From Pseudooceanicola sp. (GTDB taxonomy: Bacteria > Pseudomonadota > Alphaproteobacteria > Rhodobacterales > Rhodobacteraceae), in contig NZ_JARGNH010000004.1 of assembly GCF_029213205.1 (NCBI RefSeq), positions 124,001 through 188,000 on the forward strand: DNA of 64,000 bases, written 5' to 3'. Below are positions 1 through 8,218 of this stretch, piece after piece (position 1 is the first letter of the stretch; every line of letters begins with the position of its first letter). A program made the translations under genes and the position numbers. The notes under the pieces were generated by a model. It ran no database searches, was not told where the DNA came from, and saw nothing but the letters and a program-made list of their open reading frames with translations.

Positions 1-856
1 CCTGCATCCGTCGGCGCATCCGGTCGGCCAGCTTCTTGCGACGCAGCAGGGCATTGATCCGCGCCGCCGCTTCGCCCGGGTCAAAGCCGCCGGTCATCAC
101 CGCGCTGGCGCCGCGATCCAGCGCGTCGGCGAGGGCCGGGTTGGTATCCTGAGCGGCGATCAGCAGGATTTCTGCATGCCGCGAGGCCGGGCGGGCGCGC
201 AGATCGGCGATCAGCTGCTGCAGCGTTTCCAGCGGCAACGTGTCAACCGCCAGCACCACCACATCGGCGCTGCCCTCGGCACGCAGCCAGCATCGTGCCG
301 CCTCGGTGTCAAAGGGCCGGAATTGCTGCCGGGTCACCTGGTCCAACGCGGTTTTCCAGGCCCTTGCGGTGCCGCCCGAGCAGGCGATCAGAGCGACATG
401 ACCCGGATCCTCGAACGGCGCCGGGGCTTCGGCCAGGCCAAAACTGCGCTCGGTGGTTTCGCGCAAGGCCAGCGCCTCTTCGGTGCCGCGCGCGCGGATC
501 AGCGCGCGCAGCCGTGCGGTCTGCAGCATTGCGGGCTGCCCCCGGGTGAACACATCATCGGCCCCGGAATTGAGCAGGCAGGCACGGTTGGCGCCATCGG
601 GATCGCCAGTCAGCACGATCAGCGCCGCCGCCACAGTGCCCGGACGGCTGCGAAATCTGGCGCAGAGATCCGCCGTTTGCCAATCCGGCAAGCCGTCAGA
701 GATCAGCACCACATCGGGAGATTGCCGCGCGGCAATCTCAAGCGCCTGTTCGCCGCTGGAGGCGATGAGCACCTGGGAAAAGGCGGCGGACAACAGCACT
801 CTATTGACAATGCGGTTGGTCGCCGTTTCTTCGGCGAGCAGGATCGTGCCGCTCAT
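1..856 (-). CDS. PleD-like response regulator (REC-REC-[GGDEF]), 3' end beyond window
   Basis: Reading the minus strand from ATG at 854-856 gives about 285 residues without a stop up to base 1. Two tandem receiver-like domains are visible (about 1-120 and 150-270), followed by the start of the linker that leads to a GGDEF domain in PleD proteins; the GGDEF part is outside the window, so cyclase activity is inferred. The receivers look unable to be phosphorylated. In REC1 the acidic pair reads EE in LLAEETATNR, the position that should hold the acceptor Asp is Ser (VVLISDGLP), and the signature Lys is missing. REC2 has the same displacement (VVVLAVDTLP). The gene is divergent from the DUF3572 gene. 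Confidence 0.75.
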   Translation of the reverse strand, partial: MSGTILLAEETATNRIVNRVLLSAAFSQVLIASSGEQALEIAARQSPDVVLISDGLPDWQTADLCARFRSRPGTVAAALIVLTGDPDGANRACLLNSGADDVFTRGQPAMLQTARLRALIRARGTEEALALRETTERSFGLAEAPAPFEDPGHVALIACSGGTARAWKTALDQVTRQQFRPFDTEAARCWLRAEGSADVVVLAVDTLPLETLQQLIADLRARPASRHAEILLIAAQDTNPALADALDRGASAVMTGGFDPGEAAARINALLRRKKLADRMRRRMQ

Positions 857-967
857 CGCCTGGGACTTTCCGCTGTTGGTTACGATTGGATCATCTTTTG
901 TAGTTAAAGGTTAACGTTTCCTTTCATTACGCAGGCTATAGGGGAGCATCAGGGGGATTTGCACAAA

Positions 968-1246
968 ATGTCGCAGGAAAATGCCGAAACCATCGCTCTG
1001 ACCTGCCTCGCCTGGCTGGTCGGTGATGAGGATCTTTTGCCGGTGTTTCAGAATGCCTCGGGCGCCAGCGCCGAGGATCTGCGGCAACGTATGGGCGAAC
1101 CGGGCTTTCTGGCCTCTGTACTTGAATTTCTGACCATGGACGATGCCTGGGTGATCCGCTGCTGTGACGCCAACGGGCTGGCCTATGAACAGCCGATGAT
1201 GGCCCTGGCGATGCTGCAAGGCGAATCGCGAACCCATTGGACTTGA
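968..1246 (+). CDS. DUF3572 family protein
   Basis: A 92-residue protein starting MSQENAETIALTCLAWLV, with the conserved short helical DUF3572 pattern (LAWL.gded.l..F...sG....dlr, then a VLEFL segment). Function is unknown. An upstream in-frame TTG at 959 is possible, but ATG at 968 fits the family better. It is divergent from the PleD-like gene; about 110 bp between the two start codons presumably hold both promoters. No signal peptide or membrane segment, so it should be cytoplasmic. Confidence 0.75.
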   Translation: MSQENAETIALTCLAWLVGDEDLLPVFQNASGASAEDLRQRMGEPGFLASVLEFLTMDDAWVIRCCDANGLAYEQPMMALAMLQGESRTHWT

Positions 1247-1287
1247 AGCGATTTTCGGGCTTGGTTTGCGGGCCTGATTTGCGGGGC

Positions 1288-1728
1288 CTACAGGGTCTTC
1301 AGGTCGCGCAATTCACGATCAATCAACTGTTTCAGCACGACCTGATCCGCCGGGTCGAGGCGCGCGGCCATTCTGGTGGCATTGTCGCGGGCGATCGGGC
1401 CGCCCGCGGCCAGCGCCCTGGTTCCGGCTTCGGTCAGGGTCACCCGCCTTGTGCGCCGGTCGCCCTCACCTGAGGTGCGGTCCAGCAGGCCGTTCGACTC
1501 CAGCAGGCGCAGCGCGCGCGAGGTGGCGGTGCGGTCGATGCCGATGAACTGGGCGATGTCCGAGGGCTGGCACAGCCCCTCATTGCCGACCGCCAGCAGC
1601 ACGCACCAGGTGATCCGGGTCAGGCCGAGCGGGCGCAGTCCCTCGTCCAGCCGTCGCTCTTGCTGGCGCGCGGCGATCGACAGGCGATATCCGGGAGAGT
1701 CGTGAAGGCGATAGGCTGTGTCCGGCAT
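1288..1728 (-). CDS. MarR family transcriptional regulator
   Basis: A winged-helix MarR protein of about 146 residues. The HTH (LCQPSDIAQFIGIDRTATS) is followed by the family's wing signature SGEGDRRTRRVTLTEAGTRA. An in-frame ATG at 1803 would add 25 residues (MAPAQKDGKWWQ...). I prefer ATG 1728 because it gives the usual MarR length and leaves about 110 bp before the divergent HAD gene for shared regulatory sequence; neither start has a strong ribosome site. The ligand cannot be predicted. Divergent placement suggests it may control the HAD phosphatase or itself. Confidence 0.85.
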   Translation of the reverse strand: MPDTAYRLHDSPGYRLSIAARQQERRLDEGLRPLGLTRITWCVLLAVGNEGLCQPSDIAQFIGIDRTATSRALRLLESNGLLDRTSGEGDRRTRRVTLTEAGTRALAAGGPIARDNATRMAARLDPADQVVLKQLIDRELRDLKTL

Positions 1729-1839
1729 GGGATCAGCGGTATCGGCTGCGGCAGGTTTGTCAATGTGCTGCCACCACTTGCCGTCCTTCTGGGCAGGCGC
1801 CATGTTGCAGGCGATGAGGCAGCTGGCAGAGGGCAGAAC

Positions 1840-2532
1840 ATGAAGGTGGATGCGATCCTATTTGACAAGGACGGCACCCTGTTCGATTTCGCCGCCACCT
1901 GGAACGTCTGGGCCGGGGCGATCATCACCGAAACCGCGGGCGGCGATGTCGCGACGGCACAGCGGGTGGCGGATGCGCTGCGCTATGACCTGGGTGCGGC
2001 ATCGTTTCGCCCCGACAGCCCGGTGATTGCAGGCACCAACCGCGACGCGGCCGAGCTGATCGTCTCGGCCTTGCCGGATTGGTCGCTCGAGGCGATGGAA
2101 GAGTTGCTGATGCAGCGCGCCGCCGCTGTGCCGCAGATGCCAGCCATCGAGCTGGTGCCGTTCCTCGACGGGCTGCGGGCCCGGGGTCTGGCCCTCGGGG
2201 TGATGACCAATGACACCGAATTCGCCGCCCGCGCGCATCTGGACCGGGCCGGGGTGCTGGATCAGTTCGACATGGTGATCGGCTTTGACAGCGGTTATGG
2301 CGCCAAACCCGACGCGGCCCCGCTGCTGGCCTTTGCCAACGCCCAGGGTCATGCGCCGGGCCGGGTGGCGATGGTTGGCGACAGCACCCATGACCTGATC
2401 GCCGGACGGGCGGCCGGCATGATCTGCATCGGGGTTCTGACCGGCCCGGCCCGAGCCAAAGAACTGGCACCGTTTGCCGATCAGGTGTTTCCCGACATCG
2501 GCCATCTGGCCGACTGGCTCGACCCCGCATAA
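1840..2532 (+). CDS. HAD-superfamily hydrolase, phosphoglycolate phosphatase type
   Basis: 230 residues. HAD motif I is FDKDGTLFDF near residues 6-15 (nucleophile and general-acid Asp), motif II is the Thr in VMTNDTEF, motif III is the Lys in GAKPDAAP, and motif IV is GDSTHDLIAG. A helical cap of Gph/CbbY type lies between motifs I and II. It should be a cytoplasmic phosphatase for a small phosphorylated metabolite; 2-phosphoglycolate is the commonest substrate of close relatives but is not proven here. Translation is assigned to the ATG that places motif I at the N-terminus. It lies 98 bp upstream of the MttB-family gene on the same strand. Confidence 0.85.
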   Translation: MKVDAILFDKDGTLFDFAATWNVWAGAIITETAGGDVATAQRVADALRYDLGAASFRPDSPVIAGTNRDAAELIVSALPDWSLEAMEELLMQRAAAVPQMPAIELVPFLDGLRARGLALGVMTNDTEFAARAHLDRAGVLDQFDMVIGFDSGYGAKPDAAPLLAFANAQGHAPGRVAMVGDSTHDLIAGRAAGMICIGVLTGPARAKELAPFADQVFPDIGHLADWLDPA

Positions 2533-2630
2533 GCGCAGAAATCGCGGGAAAACGACTTGTTGCGTCGCATATGGGGGCGCGGGCGCCGCGTGCCGGGGTT
2601 GAGGTGATCCAGAGCCAAGGAGGGCGCTGG

Positions 2631-4187
2631 ATGACCGATCACCCCAAACGCAGGCGCAGCGGCGGCCGCGCGGGCCATGCCACCCGGCGCGGCGGCGCGG
2701 CGATCGAACAGCGCCCCTGGCACCTGACGATCAACCGCGACCATCCGACCGAACCGATGGACGGTGACGGGATCGCGGCGATCCACAACGGTGCGATGAC
2801 CATTCTCGAGGAGATCGGTATCGCCTTTCTCAACCCCGAGGCGCTGGAGATCTTGCGTCTGGCGGGCTGCAAGACCGATGGCGACATCGTCTTTATGGAT
2901 CGTGATTTCGTGATGGAATGGGTGGCCAAGGCCCCGGCGCAATTCACCATCACCCCGCGCAATCGCGAGCGGCAGATCACCATGGGCGGCGGCCATATTC
3001 TGTTTGGAAATGTGTCCTCACCGCCCAATTACTGGGATCTGGAACTGGGTCGGAAAGTCCCCGGAACCCGTGAAAATTGCGCCAATCTGCTGCGGCTGAC
3101 CCAATATTTCAACTGCATCCATTTCGCCGGTGGCTATCCGGTGGAACCGGTCGATGTGCATGCCTCGGTGCGCCATCTCGACGTGCTGTTCGACAAGCTG
3201 ACGCTGACCGACAAGGTGGCACATGCCTATTCCCTTGGTGCCGAGCGGGTCGAGGATGTGATGGAGATGGTCCGGATCGCGGGCGGGTTGACGCATGAGG
3301 AATTCGACGCAACCCCCCGAATGTATACGAATATCAACTCGACTTCACCGCTCAAGCATGACTTTCCGATGCTGGATGGCTGGATGCGGCTGGCGCGGCG
3401 TGGTCAGGGTCTGATCGTCACCCCCTTTACCCTTGCCGGGGCGATGGCGCCGGTGACGATGGCCGGCGCGGTGGCGCAGAGCCTGGCCGAGGGGCTGTCG
3501 GCGATCGTGCTGGCGCAGCTGATCAACCCGGGCGTTGCCTGCGCGATCGGCACCTTCACTTCGAATGTCGATATGAAATCCGGCGCCCCGGCCTTTGGCA
3601 CCCCGGAATATATGCGGGCCACCCAGATGACCGGGCAGATGGCGCGGTTCTATCGCCTGCCGCTGCGCGCCTCCGGGGTTTGCGCCGCCAATGTGCCGGA
3701 CGGCCAGGCCATGTGGGAAACCTCGAATTCGCTGTGGTCGGCGGTGCAATCGGGCACCAATATGGTCTATCACGCCGCTGGCTGGCTGGAGGGCGGGTTG
3801 ATCGCCAGTCCCGAGAAATTCGTGATGGATTGCGAGGTGATCCAGCAGATCCAGCGCTATATGGACCCGGCCACCTATGCGACGACCCCCGACGATATCG
3901 GGCTGGAGGCGATTCGCGAGGTCCGCCACAACGGTCATTTCTTTGGCACCCAACACACACAAGATCGTTACACGACAGCCTTCTATCAGCCGTTTCTCAG
4001 CGATTGGCGCAACTATGAGGCCTGGGAGGCGGCGGGCGCAATCTGGACGGTGGAACGGGCGCATCACCTCTACAAGCGCATCCTTGAGGAATTCGAAGCG
4101 CCGCCGATGGACATCGCGATCCATGACGAATTGGCCGATTTCGTCGCCCGCCGCAAAGCCGAAGGCGGCGCGCCAACGGATTTCTAG
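2631..4187 (+). CDS. MttB-family (COG5598) corrinoid methyltransferase, non-pyrrolysine type
   Basis: 518 residues, full length for the trimethylamine methyltransferase superfamily. The start is fixed by a strong ribosome site (AAGGAGGG at about 2617-2624) ahead of ATG 2631; an earlier ATG at 2571 lacks one. Conserved blocks include NGAMTILEEIGIAFLNPEAL near residue 50 and a long TIM-barrel core. There is no internal amber codon, so it is not a pyrrolysine enzyme; such homologues (MtgB is the characterised example) demethylate quaternary amines such as glycine betaine onto a corrinoid protein. No corrinoid protein or reactivase gene is nearby, so substrate and partner remain open. Confidence 0.88.
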   Translation: MTDHPKRRRSGGRAGHATRRGGAAIEQRPWHLTINRDHPTEPMDGDGIAAIHNGAMTILEEIGIAFLNPEALEILRLAGCKTDGDIVFMDRDFVMEWVAKAPAQFTITPRNRERQITMGGGHILFGNVSSPPNYWDLELGRKVPGTRENCANLLRLTQYFNCIHFAGGYPVEPVDVHASVRHLDVLFDKLTLTDKVAHAYSLGAERVEDVMEMVRIAGGLTHEEFDATPRMYTNINSTSPLKHDFPMLDGWMRLARRGQGLIVTPFTLAGAMAPVTMAGAVAQSLAEGLSAIVLAQLINPGVACAIGTFTSNVDMKSGAPAFGTPEYMRATQMTGQMARFYRLPLRASGVCAANVPDGQAMWETSNSLWSAVQSGTNMVYHAAGWLEGGLIASPEKFVMDCEVIQQIQRYMDPATYATTPDDIGLEAIREVRHNGHFFGTQHTQDRYTTAFYQPFLSDWRNYEAWEAAGAIWTVERAHHLYKRILEEFEAPPMDIAIHDELADFVARRKAEGGAPTDF

Positions 4188-4311
4188 GATCTGCCGGACG
4201 TTTTGCCCAAGACCCGTTTTTGCCGACAATTGACTCTGTTCGCGCCCCGGTTTGCGCTTCGTTAAGCGTCGCCGCGCAATCTGTGCCTGATTATGGCGAA
4301 TGGCGATTGCG

Positions 4312-4899
4312 ATGCATGGATTGATCAACAGGGCGCTGCAGAGGTTCACCAGTGACACCTATGGCACTGCGTTCTGGGGCAGGGTGGTGGAATCCGCCGG
4401 GCTGGGCCTGACCCATTTCGAACCGATGATGACCTATAAACCCGAGATCACCCAGCAGCTGATCGACGCCCTGGCGCGCGGTCTGAAACGGCCCCGCGCC
4501 ACGGTGCTTGAGGATGTCGGGATCTATCTGGTCTCGCATTCGGGCAGTGACGCGGTCCGCCGCCTGCTGCGCTTTTGCGGCGCCAGCTATGAGGAGTTTC
4601 TGTTTTCGCTCGATGAATTGCCGGATCGGGCCCGGCTGGCGGTGGCCGATCTGGACCTGCCGCAGCTGGATCTGCGCCAGACCGGTCCGGATCGGTTCAC
4701 CTTGACCTGCCTGTCACCGCATCCGGGGTTTGGCCATGTGCTGGTCGGGATCCTGCAAGCGATGGCCGATGACTACGGCGCTCTGGTCACCCTGGCGCAT
4801 CACGACGGCGTGGCGGGGCGTGAGCGCATCGATATCGCGCTGGTCGTCGCCAGCTACGCCGCAGGGCGACAGTTCGATCTGGGCGCGCGGACGGGCTAG
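4312..4899 (+). CDS. H-NOX (HNOB)-like sensor protein, apparently without heme ligand
   Basis: 195 residues from ATG 4312 (MHGLINRALQRF, the usual H-NOX beginning); ATG at 4300 would add four residues. Fold and length match heme-NO/O2-binding domains. However, the proximal His of the helix that normally reads L.xxLH is Pro here (FLFSLDELPDR), and the propionate-binding YxSxR motif reads CLSPH. Heme binding in the canonical manner is therefore unlikely. It ends three bases before the GGDEF gene, so the two are surely co-translated; H-NOX proteins commonly control adjacent diguanylate cyclases. It may sense another ligand or act as a protein adaptor. Confidence 0.82.
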   Translation: MHGLINRALQRFTSDTYGTAFWGRVVESAGLGLTHFEPMMTYKPEITQQLIDALARGLKRPRATVLEDVGIYLVSHSGSDAVRRLLRFCGASYEEFLFSLDELPDRARLAVADLDLPQLDLRQTGPDRFTLTCLSPHPGFGHVLVGILQAMADDYGALVTLAHHDGVAGRERIDIALVVASYAAGRQFDLGARTG

Positions 4900-4902
4900 C
4901 GG

Positions 4903-5934
4903 ATGCAGAATTGCCCCACCGACATGCTCGACCTGCTGTGCCCGATGCATGCGCTGCTGGATGCCAGCGGCCGTATGATCCATGTTGGCCCGACCCTGCA
5001 AAAACTGCGCCCGGACGCGCCGTTGGTCGGTCGGCGGTTTCTGGAACTGGTCGAATTGCTGCGCCCCCGCGATCTGCACGACGTGGCCGATCTCTGGCAG
5101 GCGGCGGGGATCAAGCTGCGCCTGCGGTTGCGCGATCAGCCGCGCACCAGCCTGAGCGGCGTGCTGTGGCCACAGCCCGGCGGCGGCGCGGTGGTCAACC
5201 TCTCGTTCGGCATTTCCATCGTCGAGGCGGTGCGCGACTACCCGCTGAGCAATGCCGATTTCGCCCCCACTGATCTGGCCGTTGAAATGCTGTTCCTGGT
5301 CGAGGCGAAATCCGCGGCGATGGAGGCGTTGCGGCAAATGTCACTGCGCTTTCACGGTGCCCGAATCGTGGCCGAAGAACAGGCCATGACCGACCCGGCC
5401 ACCGGCCTTCGCAACCGCCGGGCGCTGGACTATATCCTCGGGCAACTGATTGAGGGTGAACAGGATTTTTCCTTGATGCATGTCGACCTCGATCATTTCA
5501 AACAGGTGAATGACAGACATGGCCATGCGGCGGGCGACGCGGTGTTGAAACAGGTGGCCAGGGCAATGATCGCCGAAACCCGCGAGGTCGACACTGTTGC
5601 GCGGGTCGGTGGCGATGAATTCGTGCTGCTGTTTCACCGGCTCTGCGATCGTGACCGGCTCAGCGATATCGCCCGCCGCCTGATCGCCCGGATCGAACAG
5701 CCGGTCGCCCATGACGATATCCTGTGCCGGGTGTCTGCCAGCGTCGGCATCACCCTGTCGACGGCGTATCACCCGCCCCGGGCCGAACAGATGCTGGCAG
5801 ATGCCGATTCCGCCCTCTACGCTGCCAAACGCGGTGGCCGCGCTCAGCACCGTTTCCATCGCCCGGCGGGGAACGGCGCCGGGGCGGTGGCAGTGGTGCA
5901 TGATCTCGGCCCGGACGGCAGCAGGCCAGGCTGA
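4903..5934 (+). CDS. HNOBA/PAS-like diguanylate cyclase (GGDEF)
   Basis: 343 residues. The N-terminal 1-130 resembles the heme-NO-binding-associated (HNOBA, PAS-like) domain of soluble guanylate cyclases (LLDASGRMIHVGPTLQKL). A short helix (EAKSAAMEALRQMSLRF) follows, then a GGDEF domain from about 165 to 320. The active site is intact (RVGGDEFVLLF near residue 236), and an RxxD inhibitory site (REVD) lies five residues upstream, so c-di-GMP synthesis with product inhibition is expected. No EAL domain or membrane segment. Its partner is the preceding H-NOX-like protein, three bases away. Confidence 0.9.
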   Translation: MQNCPTDMLDLLCPMHALLDASGRMIHVGPTLQKLRPDAPLVGRRFLELVELLRPRDLHDVADLWQAAGIKLRLRLRDQPRTSLSGVLWPQPGGGAVVNLSFGISIVEAVRDYPLSNADFAPTDLAVEMLFLVEAKSAAMEALRQMSLRFHGARIVAEEQAMTDPATGLRNRRALDYILGQLIEGEQDFSLMHVDLDHFKQVNDRHGHAAGDAVLKQVARAMIAETREVDTVARVGGDEFVLLFHRLCDRDRLSDIARRLIARIEQPVAHDDILCRVSASVGITLSTAYHPPRAEQMLADADSALYAAKRGGRAQHRFHRPAGNGAGAVAVVHDLGPDGSRPG

Positions 5935-6106
5935 CGCGGCAGAAATCGCGCGGCGAACGCCCCGCGCCGGGCGGCGATCCCCTTCACGCCGGGTGTTATT
6001 GGTGCCAGAAAAGCATGTTGAATGGTCCAATCAGGCCACCGAATGTGATGTCGCACAAAGCGGCATGGCGCCTTCAGATCGCAAGGTTTCTGGAAATTTG
6101 GCAAAC

Positions 6107-6181
6107 TGGCAGCCCGTAGGGGAGTCGAACCCCTCTTTCCAGGTTGAAAACCTGGCGTCCTAACCGATAGACGAACGGGCC
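6107..6181 (-). tRNA. tRNA-Glu (anticodon TTC)
   Basis: 75 bases on the minus strand including an encoded CCA. The acceptor stem GGCCCGT pairs with ACGGGCT (G1:U72 wobble), the anticodon stem CCAGG/CCTGG closes the loop TTTTCAA giving anticodon UUC, and the T-arm GGGG-TTCGACT-CCCC is perfect. It stands alone between the GGDEF gene and recJ. Confidence 0.97.
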
Positions 6182-6324
6182 AAACCTTGGCGTGAGGCGG
6201 CTTTTAGGCAATGCGATTGGTCACCGCAAGGGGAAATGTGGTGTGGGTCGAGGGAAATGGCAGTAACGCTGCGCCCGCGCCGGGGCGGTGGCCTGCGCCA
6301 ATTGCAACTCTGCGGCAGCCGGGG

Positions 6325-8070
6325 CTATTCGGTGACGGCGGGCGCGGCGTCTTCTAGGCGCAGTTGCACATTCTGGCGACCGCCCCAATCGTTGATCTCC
6401 AGCCGCCCGGCGAGGTGGAAACGACCCGCCCCCGGCGCCGACAGCGCCGGGCCGAGCGGGCCGTCAAAGGCGCCAAAGGCGATCGCCTCCAGCCGCGCGC
6501 CGAGCCCGTCGCCAAAGCTCAGCTTGAGATGGCGCTCGCCGACCCGTTTGGCATAGCGCACAACCGCATCCGGAAACACAAAGCGCGGTGCCGGGGCGCC
6601 GGCGCCGAACGGTCCGGCCGCCTCGATTCGTTCGACCAGTTCGACCGTCGCGGCACCGGGCATCATCACCCCGTCGAGGCGCAGGTCGGCGGGGCCACCG
6701 ACGCCGGCGCCCTGTTTGGCCAGCAGTTCGCAGAGCCGCGCCATCGCCGGTTCTAGCTGGTCACGTGCAACCGTCAGGCCTGCGGCCATCTTGTGCCCGC
6801 CGCCCTTGATCAATAGCCCCTCAGCGGCCAGACGCTGGATGCTGGCGCCAAGGTCGACACCATTGACCGACCGACCCGACCCCTTGCCCTCGTCGCCGTC
6901 CAGCCCGATCACCAGGGCGGGGCGGTTGCTGGCCTCCTTCAGCCGCGAGGCGACGATGCCGACGACCCCGGGGTGCCAGCCTTCGCCCGCCGCCCAGACC
7001 AGCGGCGCCTCCAGCCCGCGGGCCTCGGCCTGGGCCAGTGCGGCGGCCTGGACCTGGGCCTCGATCTCGCGCCGCTCGCTGTTCAGCTGGTCCAACTTGT
7101 CGGCCATCGCCCGCGCCTCATCCGGGTCGGTGCAGGCCAGCAGCCGGGCGCCAAGGTCGGCCTTGCCGACCCGCCCGCCGGCATTGATCCGCGGTCCGAG
7201 GACAAAGCCGAGATGATAAGCCGCAGGCGCCGTGGTCAGGCGGCCAACGTCGGAGAGGGCGACGAGGCCGGGGCGTTCGCGCCGTGCCATCACCCGCAGG
7301 CCCTGGCGCACCAGCGCCCGGTTCACCCCGATCAGCGGCGCCACATCGGCCACCGTCGCCAGCGCCACCAGATCCAGCATCGCCATCAGGTCGGGCCCGG
7401 TCTGCCCGGAAATGCGCAGCTGGCGATTGGCCTCGACCAGCAGCAGGAACACCACGGCGGCGGCACAGAGATGCGCCAGATCGCCGCTTTCATCCTGCCG
7501 GTTCGGATTCACCACCGCGGTGCAATCGGGCAGGGTCTCACCGCCCAGATGGTGATCGAGGATCATCACGTCGCAGCCCGCGGCCGCCACCGGTTCATGG
7601 CTCAGGGTGCCGCAATCGACGCAGACGATCAGGTCATGGGCGCTGCCCAGGTCCTGCATCGCCGGGACATTGGGGCCATAGCCCTCGTCAATCCGATCCG
7701 GGACATAGAGCGTCGCCCTGCGTCCCATCTGCCGTAGCCAGTCGATCAGCAGCGCCGCCGAGGTGCCGCCATCGACGTCATAATCGGCAAAAATTGCGAT
7801 TCGCTGGCGCTGCGTCACCGCCTGCAGGAATCGGCTGGCGGCGGTCTCCATATCCTTCAGCGACCGCGGATCGGGTAGCAAATCACGCAATTGCGGCGCC
7901 AGAAACGCCTCTGCCTCGGCCGCATTGACCCCGGCGCGCGCCAGAACCTGCGCCACTGGCCGCGCCAGCCCGGTGGACTGGACCAGGGCCTCGGCGGCGC
8001 GGTCGGTCTCGACATTCGGCCCGATCCAGCGCCGCCCGGTAAGTGACGCTTCAATCCCGAGGAAAGACAT
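6325..8070 (-). CDS. recJ: single-stranded-DNA-specific exonuclease RecJ
   Basis: 581 residues, normal RecJ length. The DHH phosphoesterase motifs are present: ADYDVDG near residues 95-101, the CVDCGT block, and ILDHHLGG near 170, all metal-binding. The DHHA1 domain carries GGGHKMAAG near residue 425, and an OB-like C-terminal domain follows. The enzyme degrades ssDNA 5' to 3' during recombination and mismatch or base-excision repair in the cytoplasm. It lies 148 bp downstream of hom on the same strand. Confidence 0.96.
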   Translation of the reverse strand: MSFLGIEASLTGRRWIGPNVETDRAAEALVQSTGLARPVAQVLARAGVNAAEAEAFLAPQLRDLLPDPRSLKDMETAASRFLQAVTQRQRIAIFADYDVDGGTSAALLIDWLRQMGRRATLYVPDRIDEGYGPNVPAMQDLGSAHDLIVCVDCGTLSHEPVAAAGCDVMILDHHLGGETLPDCTAVVNPNRQDESGDLAHLCAAAVVFLLLVEANRQLRISGQTGPDLMAMLDLVALATVADVAPLIGVNRALVRQGLRVMARRERPGLVALSDVGRLTTAPAAYHLGFVLGPRINAGGRVGKADLGARLLACTDPDEARAMADKLDQLNSERREIEAQVQAAALAQAEARGLEAPLVWAAGEGWHPGVVGIVASRLKEASNRPALVIGLDGDEGKGSGRSVNGVDLGASIQRLAAEGLLIKGGGHKMAAGLTVARDQLEPAMARLCELLAKQGAGVGGPADLRLDGVMMPGAATVELVERIEAAGPFGAGAPAPRFVFPDAVVRYAKRVGERHLKLSFGDGLGARLEAIAFGAFDGPLGPALSAPGAGRFHLAGRLEINDWGGRQNVQLRLEDAAPAVTE

Positions 8071-8101
8071 GATCAGACCGCATCATTCGAGGCGCCCCCA
8101 G

Positions 8102-8134
8102 CTTCATCTTGCCAAAAATATTCCCGCCGGAGGC
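8102..8134. repeat. candidate dispersed intergenic repeat of Rhodobacterales type
   Basis: The stretch containing CTTGCCAAAAATATTCCCGC and then CGGAGGC resembles a short element I recognise as recurring between genes in Rhodobacterales genomes (an A/T-rich core flanked by GCCGGAGGC-like sequence). Only one copy is seen here, so the repeat status comes from memory and not from this window. Confidence 0.4.
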
Positions 8135-8150
8135 CTCTGTCCGGCTCAGC

Positions 8151-8178
8151 GGCGCACCCCGTGCCGGCGGGGTGCGCC
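8151..8178 (-). terminator. GC-rich hairpin downstream of hom
   Basis: Perfect 10-bp arms GGCGCACCCC and GGGGTGCGCC around an 8-base loop, about 40 bases past the hom stop codon. No U-run follows, so it may be a transcript 3'-end stabiliser and not a true intrinsic terminator. Confidence 0.5.
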
Positions 8179-8218
8179 GTGTCCACACGGCCCGCTTGGC
8201 CCCAGGGCGTGGTCCCGC

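Noticed and set aside
2631-4187. Possible pyrrolysine-containing trimethylamine methyltransferase
   Set aside because: No internal in-frame TAG; the only TAG is the terminal stop.
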